In this document: one piece after another, positions 26,650 through 38,893 of the stretch
Layout of the letters: each line of letters starts with the position of its first letter
Position numbering within the stretch: position 1 is the stretch's first letter
Origin: Tamarix chinensis
Taxonomy: Eukaryota; Streptophyta; Magnoliopsida; Caryophyllales; Tamaricaceae
Direction: 5' to 3'
NCBI GenBank assembly: GCA_030549775.1
Contig: CM060178.1
Coordinates: 69,678,896 to 69,742,895 of the forward strand
DNA length: 64,000 nt
Notes under the pieces: model-generated
What the model was told of the DNA's origin: nothing
Seen by the model: only the letters and a program-made list of their open reading frames with translations
Databases searched by the model: none
Translations under genes and position numbers: made by a program

Positions 26650-29600
26650 ACTATGTTGCTTGCAAAGTTGCAAGGATTAGGATGATGAGGGTGAGGGTGC
26701 ATGATGGTGCGATCAAGACACTATATAACGTGAGACATTTCTTGGAGATGACCAAGAACCTATCTATTTTATTTCCTTAGATTTTAATGGGTACTGATTT
26801 ATTGTTGAGGATGGTACCCAAAGAGTTATAAAAAGGGCTCTGGTGGCAATGAAGGGGAAGTAGGTCAAGATACTATATAAGTTGGTGGGTTCTACTATTG
26901 TGGGAACAACTGTTGTGGCATCATCAAGGTTGTCAGATTCAAATATTATGAGACTTTGACACATGAAATAAGGACATATGAATGTCAAGGGTATGATTGA
27001 GCTCTCTAAGAGGGATTTGTTGGATGGACAAAGTACATGTACAATGAACTTCCATGAGCACTATATGTTTGGCAAGTAGAAGAGGATTAAATTTTCAACA
27101 TCTAAACATAGTACAATAGGGTATCCAAAGGTGGTTCATGGTACTTGCTCACATTCATTGATAACTTCTCTAGAAAGATATGGATTTATTTCTTAAATTA
27201 TAAGAATGACATGTTTGGTGTTTTCAAATATTGGAAGACCTTGATAGAGAAGAAAATTAGGAAGCAAATTAAGTGTCTCAAGATAAATAATGGTCTTGAG
27301 TTTGTTAAGTAGAGTTTTACTAAATTATACTAAGATCATAGGATACAAAGACATGACACCTATGTTAGAAGACCACAGTATAATGGATTTGTTGATTAGA
27401 TGAACATAAACCTATTAGAGAAGGTTCAATGTATATTATCATAGGGAGAGATAGGCAGAGACTTTTGGGATAAGGCGATTAATGCGGCAGTATACCTGCT
27501 GAATTACTCACCAAATTAGTCAATTGATTTGAAGATACTAGAGGATTTGTGGTCTAGTAAGCTAACAGATTTCTCTGATTTACATGTCTTTGGTTGTCCT
27601 ACTTATGTTTATGTAAATGATGGTAAAGTTGAGCCTATAGCCAAGAAGTGTATGCATCTTGGCTTTACATCTAGAGCAAAGGGGTATAGGTTGTAGGACC
27701 CATCTGCATCTAAGTTCTTTACCAATAGGGATGCTACCTTTAATGAGCATGTGTTCCTCTAGAAGATCGAGTATTGTGATGGTGTCACTATAGAGGTGGA
27801 GCAAGATAGTTCTTCGGGCCAAGTGGAGGTTGAGGTTGAGTTAGACGGTAGAAATCCTTTTGATAAACCCAATATTTCTAAAGTGGGTGTATCTAGGCAA
27901 TAGATGGAGCAAAGAGGTGTTGATCTAGGCAAAGGACGAAGGATTGTCAAGCCTCCGGTCATGTATAATTATGAAGAATTGGCTGGTTATGCTTTATATA
28001 GTGTGGAGGTTGTTGTTCATGTGCATGGGCTGGAATTATTCTCAAAGGCTATGAAAAGTAGTGATTCTATTGAGTGGGGGTGCTACTATGGAGGAGAAGA
28101 TGGAGTCCTTATTGAAGATCAGATATGGGAACTTATGAAGGCACCGAAGAAGAAAAAGATTATTGATTATAAGTGGGTGTACAAGTTCAAATGGGCATCT
28201 CTGGTGGTCAAGAGACAAAGGTATAAGGCTCATTTAGTTGTATGCAGATTCAATCAGATTCCAGACATGAACTATAACAAGGTATTTTCTCCAGTGGTTA
28301 GACATACTTCTATTCATATCTTACTTACTCTTGTAGCTATGCATGATTTTAAGTTAGAGTAGTTGGATGTTTAAACTACATTTCTACATAGAGAGCTCAA
28401 GGAGGAGATTTACATGCGATATCTTGTTGGGTTTGTGGTTAAGGGAATACTTGATCATGCGTGCCTATTGAAGAAGCCATTATACGGCCTGAAGTAGTCT
28501 CCAAGACAATGGTATAAATGATTCGATTATTTTATGCTTGAGCATGGTTTCTTTGGAGTGAGTAAGATAGATGTGTGTACTTAAAGGAGATAGAGGGTGA
28601 CTCTTTTGTGTATCTTTTGCTATATGTTGATGACATGCTTATAGTAGCAAAATATATGTTTGACATTAATAAGGAGAAGGTAATGCTCAAAAGTGAGTTT
28701 GAGATGAAGAATCTTGGGGTTGTGAAGAGGATCCTTGGCATGGAGATAGTTAAAAATCATGAGTAGAAGCTTTTGTACCTATCACAGAAGTCCTATGAAA
28801 TTAAGGTGCTAGAGAGAGTTCATATGATGGATACCAAGTTAGTGAACACTTCATTGGCCACTCACTTTAGATCATCTACTTTGGACTGTCCCAAATCCAA
28901 AGAGGAACAGGAGTTCATGGTGATTTTTCCATATTCGAATGTTTTTTATTATATCATATATGTTATAGTGTGTATCCAACCTGATATTGCTTAAGTTATT
29001 AGTGTTGTGAGTCGATATATGCTAAATATGAGGAAGGCTCACTAGTAAGAAGTAAAGTGGATCATTTGGTACTTGAAGGGAGAAACATAAGCTCATATTG
29101 AGTATGGGAGATCGATTGATTTGCTAGTTAGGTTCATAGACTTTAATTATGGGGGAGACCTTAATAAAAGGAGATTCATCAGTGGATATATTTTTCTATC
29201 TTGGTAGTTTAACTATTAGGTGGAGATCTTCCTTGCAGGATGTGACAGCCTTGTCCACTACTAAGGTAGAGTATATGGATATGACAATGGCTTTTTAGGA
29301 AGTTTTATGGCTTGGTGGTTTAGTATGAGAGTTGGCATTTGGTTATGATGTCCAGTTGTTTGTGGTGATAGCCAGAGTGCTATCTTTTTAACAAAGAATC
29401 ATAATTTTTTCCATCATTAAACGAGGCACATTGATATAAAGTATCACTTTATCTAGGGTACTGTTATTTCAAGAAAATTTATGTTAGAGAAAGTGGTCAC
29501 TTTAGAAATCTAGCTGATATGCTCACGAAGCCACTGACCGTGTGTAAGCTCAAGTGTTTCTCAAACTTGATTGGTGTTCATAGGCCATGAGGTCCTTTGT

Positions 29601-29650
29601 TGGATTAGAGTTTTTTGTAGAGGTCTTTACATGTCATGCATCACAAATAC
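26650..29650 (+). pseudogene. Copia-2 pol pseudogene: integrase, RT, RNase H
   Basis: Pol resumes after the solo LTR with protease/pre-integrase sequence (VRVHDGAIKTLYNVRHF pattern, about 26,690-26,760). Integrase lies at about 27,080-27,600. RT lies at about 28,060-28,760 (KKKIIDYKWVYKFKW, YKAHLVVCRFNQIPDMNY, VFSPVVRHTSIHILLTLVA, catalytic YVDDMLIVA at about 28,622-28,650, and MKNLGVVKRILGMEI). RNase H lies at about 29,180-29,500 (ALSTTKVEYMDM pattern, then ending RHIDIKYHFI). Stops and frameshifts occur throughout. The best open run is 27,904-28,362. Confidence 0.88.
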
Positions 29651-29668
29651 TACATCAAGGTGGAGAAT

Positions 29669-30220
29669 TGTGAGTTTTAACTAGATATTTGAGTATAGCA
29701 TAACATTGTGTTGGTTCATGCATGTGTTGTGAAGTTTGGTGCAGTATGGAGTTTTATGTAAGAAGCACGGGGGGTGTTGTGTTAATAAACTCGGTCCACA
29801 TTTCTAACATAATTTTTTAATGTGTTTTGGGTAAGAGCCAAAAGTAAGGAAATAAACATGAGGGGCCCGTGTTTTCTAAATACAGATAGTGTTTTTTTCT
29901 TATTTTTGAAACACATTATTTTGCTCAATAGGATTTTTTTTTCTTCTATAAAAGGAGACATGTTAAAAACCTAGCCATCATGCATCGTGCGTCCTGACTT
30001 CTTCTTCTCCTCCATGGAATTTTCCATTCAAAGAGAGTTGCATATTTATGTAATTGAGTGATTAATTAGTTTAATGATCTTATAATTACATAAGAATACA
30101 AATAAACATCTCTACTTTGTCCTCCATCATTCTAATTTGTGTTTGAATTCTTAATTGTTCATAACCTTTTTACTTTCGATTTTATGCAAATCTATCTAAA
30201 TCCATGCTGATTCTGCAACA
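29669..30220 (+). repeat. Copia-2 3' LTR (552 bp)
   Basis: Pairs with 19,191-19,738. It starts TGTGAGTTTTAACTAG after the purine tract and ends TGCAACA. Confidence 0.88.
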
Positions 30221-30225
30221 TCTTC

Positions 30226-32035
30226 TGATAACTACAATAAGTATATTGCTTTACCCTTCATTACAGATTTTTCTAGAAAATTTTCACCTATAAATAAAGA
30301 CTTGTTACAACTCATATATTGTATCAATACTACTAGGCTTATTATTTAAAAGGGTGAGAACAATCTTCTTCTTGGAAAACTTCAAGCAATAAGTATTCCT
30401 CCTCCAATAATGCAAGATACTTCTATCAAAGTGTCAAGGGCATCACAATAACAAGTGGAAAATATCTATTGGAACCACATCACATATCACCTCACCATGA
30501 TAGGTCTTTCTAATGGAAGATGACACCTTCACTTACCTTGTCGTCTCTACCATAGTACCATTATTAAGCTATTATAGCTTGTATGATCTACTATTCTTCA
30601 AATTAGGAAGACTAAGCATATCTACTAAGTGCAAGTTGTAACATTAGCACAACATCCTCTATCCACAATAAGAGAAAATATTTTTCCAAGTATGGTGCAC
30701 TTGGTTTGAAAATATTTTTTTTCTTTGTGAGCCTTCTAATTCAGCCTCTCTAGTATACAACACCCTTCTAATCATCAAAAACTCTCCTACATCTAGTGGT
30801 GTAAAATCCTCTTCTCCATCCATGGTCATGGATTGTTCTTCTTCTTCTTCACTATCTTCCTCTCGATTGACCTCTTCTAATTCCATCATTGTTATCTTCC
30901 TCTTGTTAGGGCACTTATGTTGATAATGACCTAATCCTTGATACTTAAAACATTTAATACTCTTGGGCTTGCCTTCAAAATCCACTACTTTTCTCTTCAC
31001 ATCTTTTGCCAAAGGTATAGAAGGTGCTTTGAATGGTGGAGGAACCTCCCTTGAAGTGTTATCACCTTTGTTTAGACATCTATACCTCACGACCCTATTT
31101 TTTTCTACTTTGATGGCTAGGTGAAAAAGCTCATCCAAAGTATAGTACCTTTATATTTCCACTTTCCTAACTATGGCTTGCCTAATATCGCAAAAAAAAA
31201 AAAACATGATATAGTGTGTCCTTCCAACTCATCCAAACCGATCATCATGAAGAGTTTCTCAAACTCTTTAATTTACTCTTCCATACCTAATGACCCTTTT
31301 TTCAAAGGAAATTTTCTTGTACAACTATTGAGTAAAATAAGGAGGAAGCAATATTTCCTTCATCAACTTTTTCATTTTCATCCAAGACTTAACTTTTGAT
31401 TTATTATTATTTCTCCTCTTATGAACTACACTTTTCCACCCCAAAGAGGCATGTCATTTGAGATTAAGAACATCACCTTAAAGACCTTGGTATTCGTATA
31501 CCTCTTAGCCTCAAATAACCTACTACATCTCAACTCCCACTCTATAAAATCTTTGGGATTGTGGATTCCTTCAAACTCTAGAATCTCAGTCTAACATCAT
31601 GAAAGTGCTCTTTTTTTTTATGGATCCACCTTCATGGATCTATAGAAGACTCACTTGAGAAAAGGTCTTCACCACCTTCACTTTCCTCATCTTCGAAAAC
31701 CTCATTTGGTTCTCAAATTGGGGGAGTCTTCTAAGGTGGTTTCAGATTATGTCAGGAGCTAGTGTCTCCAAGATATCAATTACTCTTTCTATATCATTAT
31801 GAAGAGACTCAATATCTTTATCTATTATCAAGTTGTTTGTTTCCTCAAGGCTTAACCCTTTTTGTATAGGTTGCTCTCCCATTAAGGATTAAGAGTTTGG
31901 AAAGTAAACAAGAAACAAGTGTGAAGAGGAAAATAGGCTTTCAATGTGGGTTAGCTGGGATATTTTTGTGTGGGCTTTTGGTTTAGACAAGGTTGAGGAG
32001 AATATAATGATAAGACCTATATTGGGACAACCTAA
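30226..32035 (-). pseudogene. Gypsy gag and protease pseudogene
   Basis: On the - strand gag runs from about 31,900 down. The best-kept run, 31,138-30,659, starts MDELFHLAIKVEKNRVVRYR, holds a zinc knuckle CFKYQGLGHYQHKC (second Cys now Tyr) and an acidic stretch (NREEDSEEEEEQ), as in gypsy gags. The protease side follows to 30,226 (LHLVDMLSLPNLKNSRSYKL-like), where Copia-2 splits it from RT at 19,190. Gag normally packages the RNA. This copy is frame-broken, with an A-run at about 31,191-31,204. Confidence 0.8.
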
Positions 32036-32047
32036 GCTTTGATACCA
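32036..32047 (-). other. Gypsy primer-binding site
   Basis: On the - strand this reads TGGTATCAAAGC, one base off the common plant initiator-Met tRNA site TGGTATCAGAGC, placed 3 bp from the 5' LTR. It fixes the element's direction. Confidence 0.85.
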
Positions 32048-32050
32048 AGT

Positions 32051-32995
32051 TGATACATATGATATCTAAATTAGGTCTTGCTAGATGTTGGTGTTCTTGG
32101 GATAAAGAACAACCAAAAATGAAAAGGGAAAATGAGAGGAATAAGGTGAGATAAAAGATTGATTATTGGTAACTCCTTGAATTAATACTTGTAAGAGTCA
32201 CCTAAGATATACAACTCTTAGGATAAATCTTGTAAGATTTAAATAAAGAAACTTCAAACTCTTATACTTGAGGTTAAAGTAGGCTCTTAGTTTTTGAGAG
32301 AAAATATGGCAGCTAATGTAAGTTTTCCTTCTCATTCCATAATACCCTAACACTTATAGGAGACATGTAGAGTTAAGTTTTACAAATTAAACAACTAATA
32401 CTTGTTTTAAAGCCTAAAAAAGGATAAAAATCAAGCTTATACTCCAACCCATGCTTCTCGGTTTTAAGGGTAGTATTTTAACTGATTTTCAAACCCCCTA
32501 GTCACTCCTTCACAAGGTACAAAAGTTACCGCAACCACATACACAAAAATAAAAGGAAAAAACTTCTTTCAACCTTATAAGTAACAAAAAAGAAGTAAAG
32601 AATGTAATGAATGTCTTTTAGCATTCCTTAATCTTCCTAAAACCTGATTTGTACTTCCAAAAATGCAAAAAGTTACTTAAAATTGACTTGTGGCTGATTT
32701 TTTGATCTCCCGAGGATTATATGCCATGGTTTGATTTTGTTTGTTGGGGTTAGTTTCAAAAACAAGAGGAAAGAAGGGTTAAAATAAAGGAATAACTAAT
32801 AAAGAAAATTATAAACTAAACATGACTTAGGGTTATTCTTTTTAGCATATTAACGAAAAGGTAAACAAGGGATTGTTGCATGGATAGGGTTTGATAGATA
32901 ACTAATTTGTCCAAGAAAGAAGGGTTTTGTGATCGTCAAACTTGGAAAAATTAATAGCTAAAATGTGATCATCAATTGTGGACGCTTCTGCATCA
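32051..32995 (-). repeat. Gypsy 5' LTR (945 bp)
   Basis: Homologous to 15,631-16,551 and ends in the same GCATCA. The homology stops abruptly after 32,995, where the next sequence (CATACTAATCC) belongs to the host. Confidence 0.85.
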
Positions 32996-33700
32996 CATAC
33001 TAATCCTTGGTTGTGAAGTTCATGTCATATGCACTCCTCTAAAATATGTTGCGTGATAAGACATGTAATATTTTAATATGTGGAGGGAAGTAAATGAGCC
33101 ACACTCGAAATCCTCTAACTATAGTGTATTTTACAAATGCTCTATCTAAATCGCATATGTGTTCTAGAGTCTGTACCACCTCGCATCCACTTGCTAGCCA
33201 CATGTGTATCAATCATATCCTCATTGGTGATCCCTAAGATATGATAAAGAGTCCACTCTATAATCATAGGTGGATAAAATGGTAAAGTTGGCATAGAAAA
33301 GTTGCAGCTCAAGAAGTATCATAATGTGGTGTATGTAAAGGATTTCCATGTAGGCTAATCTATAAGTGTATGCGCACTCTTAGACATTAATGCATTTCTC
33401 TCATATAATAATCCTATCATAGAGGCTAGAAACCCACTACCTTTACATGTTAGCATTTCTAAATAGATATAAATCAAAATATGAACAATCAAAGATATTG
33501 CTTAAATGAAAAGTAGCAGTTGCCTCAAGGGTAAGTGAAGAAGGTGTGGGGATAGAAGGAGAAGATGGAGAGCAAGATGATCTTGTCTCCTATTTTTTGT
33601 CATTTCCTTATCCATCCTCATCAAGAGTGATTTAGGCCTCCTAACCATTTATAGAGCAACAATGATTAATAATCAACTCTAAATAGTGCTTAATATCTTA
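32996..33700 (-). pseudogene. Copia-3 extra ORF, proximal part (decayed)
   Basis: On the - strand this stretch, downstream of the Copia-3 pol, gives broken protein. Recognisable runs are LQLFYANFTILSTYDYR and ILGITNEDMIDTHVASKWM, then GGTDSRTHMRFR, joined by a frameshift near 33,260. The pattern (…FYANF… followed by …LGI.NE…) resembles the plant-transposon protein domain often found as an extra ORF in plant LTR elements; this is inference from memory of the family. It continues at 15,630 and below, beyond the gypsy insertion. Confidence 0.4.
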
Positions 33701-34280
33701 ACAGTAACAACTAATCAAACCAATTTGATGAATAGGGGCCAAAACCCTCAACAACCCTTACCCCTTGAATCCTTAAATAATTACAAGCATAATGCAAGTG
33801 GTTTGGTTAACTTTGGTTAAGAATTAAGGGATTAATTAATAAGAAAAGGGGGAGAGTATAGGATGGCTGAATGGTTTATCTAAGCACTCAAATGGTACTT
33901 TTATATGACCAAAACCAATTAACTAGTTTTTCAAAACTAGTTAACTAGTTCATGCCAACCAGTCAACTAGTTATTCAATAACAATTGACTTCTAGTGTTG
34001 AATAACCAATATGGTGTAGAATAACTAGTTAACTAGTGATAGTGAGCCACTAAGAAAATAAAGCACATACCTTTAGGTTACTAGATAAATAGTGACTACA
34101 TGTTTACTAAACTTAATTTAAATCTTGAAATTCCAAATACAATTCAATTCAGCACATATTAATGCCATATAAACATGGATTTAACGTGTTACAGAGCATA
34201 AAAAACTACATTATTTCACATATTTAGAGAGAGAAAAAAATATAAATATCATTCCAATTTCTCTCACAATTTTTATGATA
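33701..34280 (-). other. Copia-3 tail between pol and the extra ORF
   Basis: There is no usable reading frame. It contains reiterated AACTAGTTAACTAGTT words at 33,916-34,045, like the reiterated words of the solo LTR at 20,741-26,649. On the - strand, 34,180-34,280 is the likely end of the Copia-3 pol followed by non-coding tail. Confidence 0.35.
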
Positions 34281-34680
34281 TAAGGATGGAAATGGGGTGA
34301 ATCAAGACCCCATCCCCATACTCAAACCTAATAAGAAAAATACTCCATAAGCTCACCTTAATCCCCACTTTTTCCTTATCAAGGAATTGTCAACCAATCA
34401 CTACAGTGATAAAATCTCCATACCTGACTTTATCGTCGATCCATTCCCCATATTTGATTTATTTGTCAAACTTAAAACTTGATCCCATCCCTAATACTCG
34501 ATCATATCCTTGATACTTGGTCCCATTTTTTATAATATATTTTTAATTTAGATTCTATTTTTTTTAAATTAGGATGGGTTTAGGGATGAAGAACCAAAAT
34601 CATCCCTAAAAAAAGTCCCCAAACTCAAATAAGAAATCCCCAATGGGGCCCCAAACCCATGGGGAGAATTGTCACCTCTA
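34281..34680. mobile_element. hAT-like non-autonomous element, 400 bp (second family)
   Basis: The ends are TAAGGATGGAAAT and, inverted, TAGAGGTGACAAT, related to the TAGGGGTGGCAA ends common in plant hAT elements. The flanks TTATGATA (34,273-34,280) and TTATGATT (34,681-34,688) match in 7 of 8 bases. The interior is rich in CCCCATCCCC/GGGGATGGGG-type words. It is inserted at the very end of the Copia-3 pol. Confidence 0.75.
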
Positions 34681-34688
34681 TTATGATT

Positions 34689-37600
34689 TTTTCTTCATTG
34701 AGTAGATTTGTAAATATATCTCTCCATTGATGTAATATATCTATAAATTTTACACTCACATCCCCTTTCTCAACATGGATCTAATAAAATAATTTCTTAT
34801 CTCCATATGCTTAGATTTAGAGTGTTGAAAAAGATTATTAGTGAGGTAAATTGCACTAGTATTATCTCACCTAATGGGAATCTTATCAAGTTAAAACCCA
34901 CAATGATGTGTGTGGAAGTATGGAATTATAAATTATGTAAAATTAATGCTTGATTATATTTTAATTAGGAAGAGGATTATTTGAAAGTGATGAATTATGT
35001 ATGAGTATGTTCGAATATGATAGAATAATGGTGATGAAGATTCGAATATAGTGATGATGAATTAATGATAAAGATTATTCAAATTATATGAGATGAAGAT
35101 GATGTTGATTAGATAATGATGAAATGATGACAACGATGATTTGGAAATTAGGTTTTAATGATAAAAGGTGTTGTGGGTTATGGTTAGAGTTAGGGTTAGT
35201 TTCAAAAATTAGGGTTAGGGTTAGGATTGGTTCGAAACTTAGGTTCAGGGTTTTGAATTAGGGTTTTGATTTTGGGATATATTTGGATGATGAATATGGA
35301 TATAAGGGTGTGGGTTAAGGAGATTATAAAATATATTATTTAATCTCTAATTCACAGAGATAAAGAGATTAAGAGTTTCAAGATTAATCATTCATACAGA
35401 TTCGATTAAAATTGAGATGAACTCACACAGAATTCAATACTTGCAATTTGCATTCAACTTCAAATCAATCTTGATCTCTCAAATTTTGGGTCCTATGGCT
35501 TTATATAGCCAAGCTATCGATTACAAGATACTAACTAAAAAGCATAAGTATTCAAAAGATACTTAGCTAAAAGATACTAGAATATAGAATATGCTAAAAA
35601 ATACTAAAATATAGAATATTCTTTAAAAAGGTTGATTTATGCTACTTTATTCTCTACATAATCTCTAAATCTACTAATTAATTAATTAATTAACTAAATC
35701 AACTAATATGCACATCTAAGCTACATATTATTTCCCCTATGCACATAGCCATGTCCTCTATGCATGTCATGCACATACATGTATATACCTAGTAGCGTAT
35801 ATGGTAAGTTTCATCTGTAACTAGCAACGTAGTCATCCAATTATCTTCAATTTTATGGAAAATCCTTTCTAAATGAAGAAAATTTGGTTCTATAATGATG
35901 AATGTTAGTTCTTGAATGTTTACTCATACATCATATAATGGCTTAGTTGATGTTTCATCCAAATTAATTGAGCACAACATGATTTGGTGGCTACATATTC
36001 TAATTCTACCATAGATAATGTTACACCAAGCTATATTTTACTATGTCAAATAACTAGTACATCACCTAGGAATTGACAAGTCCCTGAGGTACTTTTCCTA
36101 TCAACTCTGTAACCCACAAAATCTACATCTGAATAACCTATAAGGTCTAAAAGGGAGTCTCTAGGACAAAATTATCTTAGGTTATATGAGTCAATTAAAT
36201 ACCCAAGAATTATTTTAACCATAATGAAATAAGATTCATTTGGATTTCATTAAAAGTAAGCACATAAACACACACTAAACATAATATCAAGTATAGATTC
36301 AATACGGTAAATAAGGGGGCCAATCATAACTTGATAATGCTTTTGGTTAACATTTTTACCTCCTTTATCCATTTCAAGCTTTGTTGTAGTGGCAGTGGGG
36401 GTACTATAAGGCTTACTCTCATTCATATTGAACTTCTTAAGCAAGTACTTGTTGTAATTTTCCTCGTTAACAAAGATCCCTTCCTTTGTTTTCTTGACTT
36501 TAAGTCCTTGGAAGCATGTTAAGTCTCCCATCATGCTTATCTCAAAGTCATAGCACAACATTTTTGGAAAAATCCTTGCACAAATATTAGTTAGAAGAAC
36601 CAAAAATGATGTCAATAACATAAATTTGAACAAGCAATAAGTCTTTCTTATTTTTCTCAATAATCAAGGCTATATCAATTTTGTCTCTTTTGAAACCCTT
36701 GTCAATTAGAAACTTACTAAGTCACTTATGCCAAGCTCTAAGAGGTTTTTTTTGTAATGTTATAGGGTGTATTTTGAGCTTATAAATATGCTTTTTCTTA
36801 GATTCATCCTTAAAGCATAAATGTTGTTTAAGATAAACTTCCTTCTCTATAAAACCATTTAAAAAGTACTTTTAACATCCATTTGATATAATATAAAGTA
36901 CATGGAAGAATAAAATTCATGTAACGTGCATATAACCTCAAGTATAGTTCTAAGGTCAAAAGTCTTTTCAAAATCAATATCTTCCTCTTGGTTATCCCCT
37001 GGAAACGAATCAACCTTTGTTTCTAATCACAATACCCTTTTCATCTAGCTTGTTCCTAAATACTCACTAAGTCTTAATAATGGGTTTATTTTGAGGCATA
37101 GGAACCATATTTCATACTTGATTTCTCTCAAATTGGTTGAACTTATAGTTCATTACCCTAAGCTAGTTTGCATTATTCATGGCTTCCAAGTGAAACTTTG
37201 GTTCCTTTTGAGATAAGAATGCTAGGTAATTACAAATTCAACCTATTAAAGACCATGTAGCCACTCCTCTTGATGGATATTCAATGACAAACTATTAAGG
37301 ATTTCCATATGTGCATCTCCAAGGTCTTGGATGATATCCTCTTTTCTCATCCTTTTGTTGAGTAATTGGAGGACCATAATCCTCTTATTCTTAGCACTCC
37401 TTTAGGTTTGGTTCTTCTTCCTCCAACAATATATCCACTTGTATGGAAATATCTATGCCTTATCTTTAACTTCCTTGCACACTTTAACAAGACTCATCAA
37501 AAGCAATGTATACATATTCTTCAACTAAAATTTTTTGTTTGTTGAGTATCCAATACTACTTACTATGCAAAGAATAGCCAATGAAGATGCCTTCATCCAC

Positions 37601-38302
37601 TTTAGAGTTAAAAATACCCAATATAATTTTCCTATTGTTGAGGATAAAAAAATTGAAACCATATGTGTGGAAGTATTCCACATTGGGTTTCTCACCTCTT
37701 TAGAGCTTGTAGAGGATCTTCTTGAGTAGCACACAAATGAGCACACGGTTCATTACATAACTAGAATATAGACTACTTTAGCTTAAGACTAATTTAGCTT
37801 AAAATTACTTAGGAAGCTTGGGATTGCACACCATTATCCTTGCAAATTCCTCCAATGTCATGTTCCTCCACTCTACAACACCATTTTGTTGTGGTTCCCT
37901 AGGGGACGAGAAGTTGTGAGAGATGTCATTTTGATTGCAAAATTTTGTGATTGTGGCATTATCAAACTCTTTTCCATGATCACTCCTTATGGAATGGATC
38001 ATTACCCCTTTTTTTAACCTAAATTCTCTTAGCTACCACAAGAAACAAACTAAAATCCTCATATATGGTAAAAAAGAATAATACTCATGTATATCGGGAT
38101 TAAAATTCTACTATGACGAGTGTATATCCACAATCATCTATACTACAGGCTCTAGTAGGCCTAAATAAGTCTATATGCAACAACTCAACTGGTTTAGATG
38201 TGGTCACAACATTTTTAAGCTTAAATGAGATCCTGTGTTGTTTTCCTTATTTACATACATCACATAATCAATCTTTTGAAAAGTTCAACTTAGGAAAACA
38301 AT
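34689..38302 (-). pseudogene. Copia-3 pol pseudogene: integrase, RT, RNase H
   Basis: Down the - strand from 38,302: pre-integrase (LNFSKDxLCDVCKxGKQH), integrase (NVVTTSKPVELLHIDLF near 38,210-38,160; IRSDHGKEFDNATITKFC and SSPREPQQNGVVEW at 38,002-37,805), RT (YSTPTATTTKLEMDKGGKNV, then MIGPLIYRIESILDIMFSVC in 36,660-36,250) and RNase H (VDRKSTSGTCQFLG pattern near 36,090; DNTSAIYLTNNLFQHSKSKH near 34,890-34,800). RNase H is split by an insertion between about 34,906 and 35,930. The upstream part of this gene is at 50,590-51,747 and 60,556-61,260, because two long LTRs are inserted in it. Many stops; inactive. Confidence 0.85.
34906..35930 (-). mobile_element. Unidentified ~1 kb insertion in Copia-3 RNase H, possibly a solo LTR
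   Basis: The RNase H reading stops at about 35,930 and resumes at about 34,905, so the intervening ~1 kb is foreign. On the - strand it has a GGCTATATAAAGCC TATA-like motif near 35,508 and no coding potential, which fits a solo LTR. Degenerate TTAGGG words at 35,185-35,225 are not a telomere. Exact ends and a duplication could not be settled. Confidence 0.35.
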
Positions 38303-38893
38303 TATAATACCCTATTTTTAGAATCCTTAATATAGAAATCATAATTATAAAATTGATAATTATTTGTAATTAATTATGATAATTATTGTAGGATGTTAAT
38401 TATTACATTTATTATAATTATGTGTATAATTATGAAAAATTAGATATAAATTTAATTAGGTTAAAATTTGATAGAATTTGAGTGATTAGTTTTAACCCTA
38501 TTTTAGACCTTAACTTGTATCTATTTAGTCATGGTTACCGAGCTTGGCTAACTGGATGTTTTTCCTCATTTTGGTTACTTTACCTAGAATGCATAGTCCT
38601 ATTGTGTTTTTATATTATTTGAATGACCTTATTCTCTGCATATTCTTCTCCTTCAAGCTAGCTCCCCCCTATGAACTCCATGTCTTACTTGTACCCCTGA
38701 GTCTCATGTTCTCCCCATCTTTTTCTCACCATTTGCACACCACCCTCTCCTATATAATCCCTCCTTCATCCCTCATTTTTATGTTTTGATCCAACCAAAA
38801 TCAGAGCCCTTTAGTCTATGTGCTCAGCCCCTTCCTCTTGAGCTTCCATTCGCAGCATCTCCAACCTTCTCCTTCGTTATTTTATTGTTTTCG

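Larger units (their letters stand above)
19191..30220 (+). mobile_element. Copia-2: full-length but dead Ty1/copia element, + strand
   Basis: Direct LTRs lie at 19,191-19,738 (begins TATGAG, from TGTGAG) and 29,669-30,220 (begins TGTGAG). The flanks TATTC (19,186-19,190) and TCTTC (30,221-30,225) match 4 of 5. A primer-binding site follows the 5' LTR (TTGTATTAGAGT, near 19,742) and a purine tract (AAGGTGGAGAA) precedes the 3' LTR. The element split the gypsy pol between protease and RT, and both halves resume exactly at the borders. In a 90-base stretch the two LTRs differ about once per 6-8 bases by eye, so the insertion is old. A solo LTR at 20,741-26,649 interrupts it. Confidence 0.9.
15631..32995 (-). 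mobile_element. Ty3/gypsy retrotransposon, - strand, full length but dead, carrying Copia-2
   Basis: Two direct LTRs bound the element: 15,631-16,551 and 32,051-32,995. Between them, on the - strand, run gag with zinc knuckle, protease, RT, RNase H and integrase, the gypsy order. A primer-binding site complementary to initiator Met tRNA (TGGTATCAAAGC on the - strand, 32,036-32,047) lies 3 bp inside the 5' LTR. The flanks CGTAT (15,625-15,629) and CATAC (32,996-33,000) could be a decayed duplication differing by two transitions, one base off the ideal border. Copia-2 and a hAT-like element are inserted in its pol. Confidence 0.85.

Noticed and set aside
35185..35225. TTAGGG-rich stretch resembling interstitial telomere repeats
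   Set aside because: Only a few irregular AGGGTTAGGGTT words; the usual plant unit TTTAGGG is not in tandem, and similar AGGGTTAGGGTTT words occur singly elsewhere in AT-rich LTR DNA.
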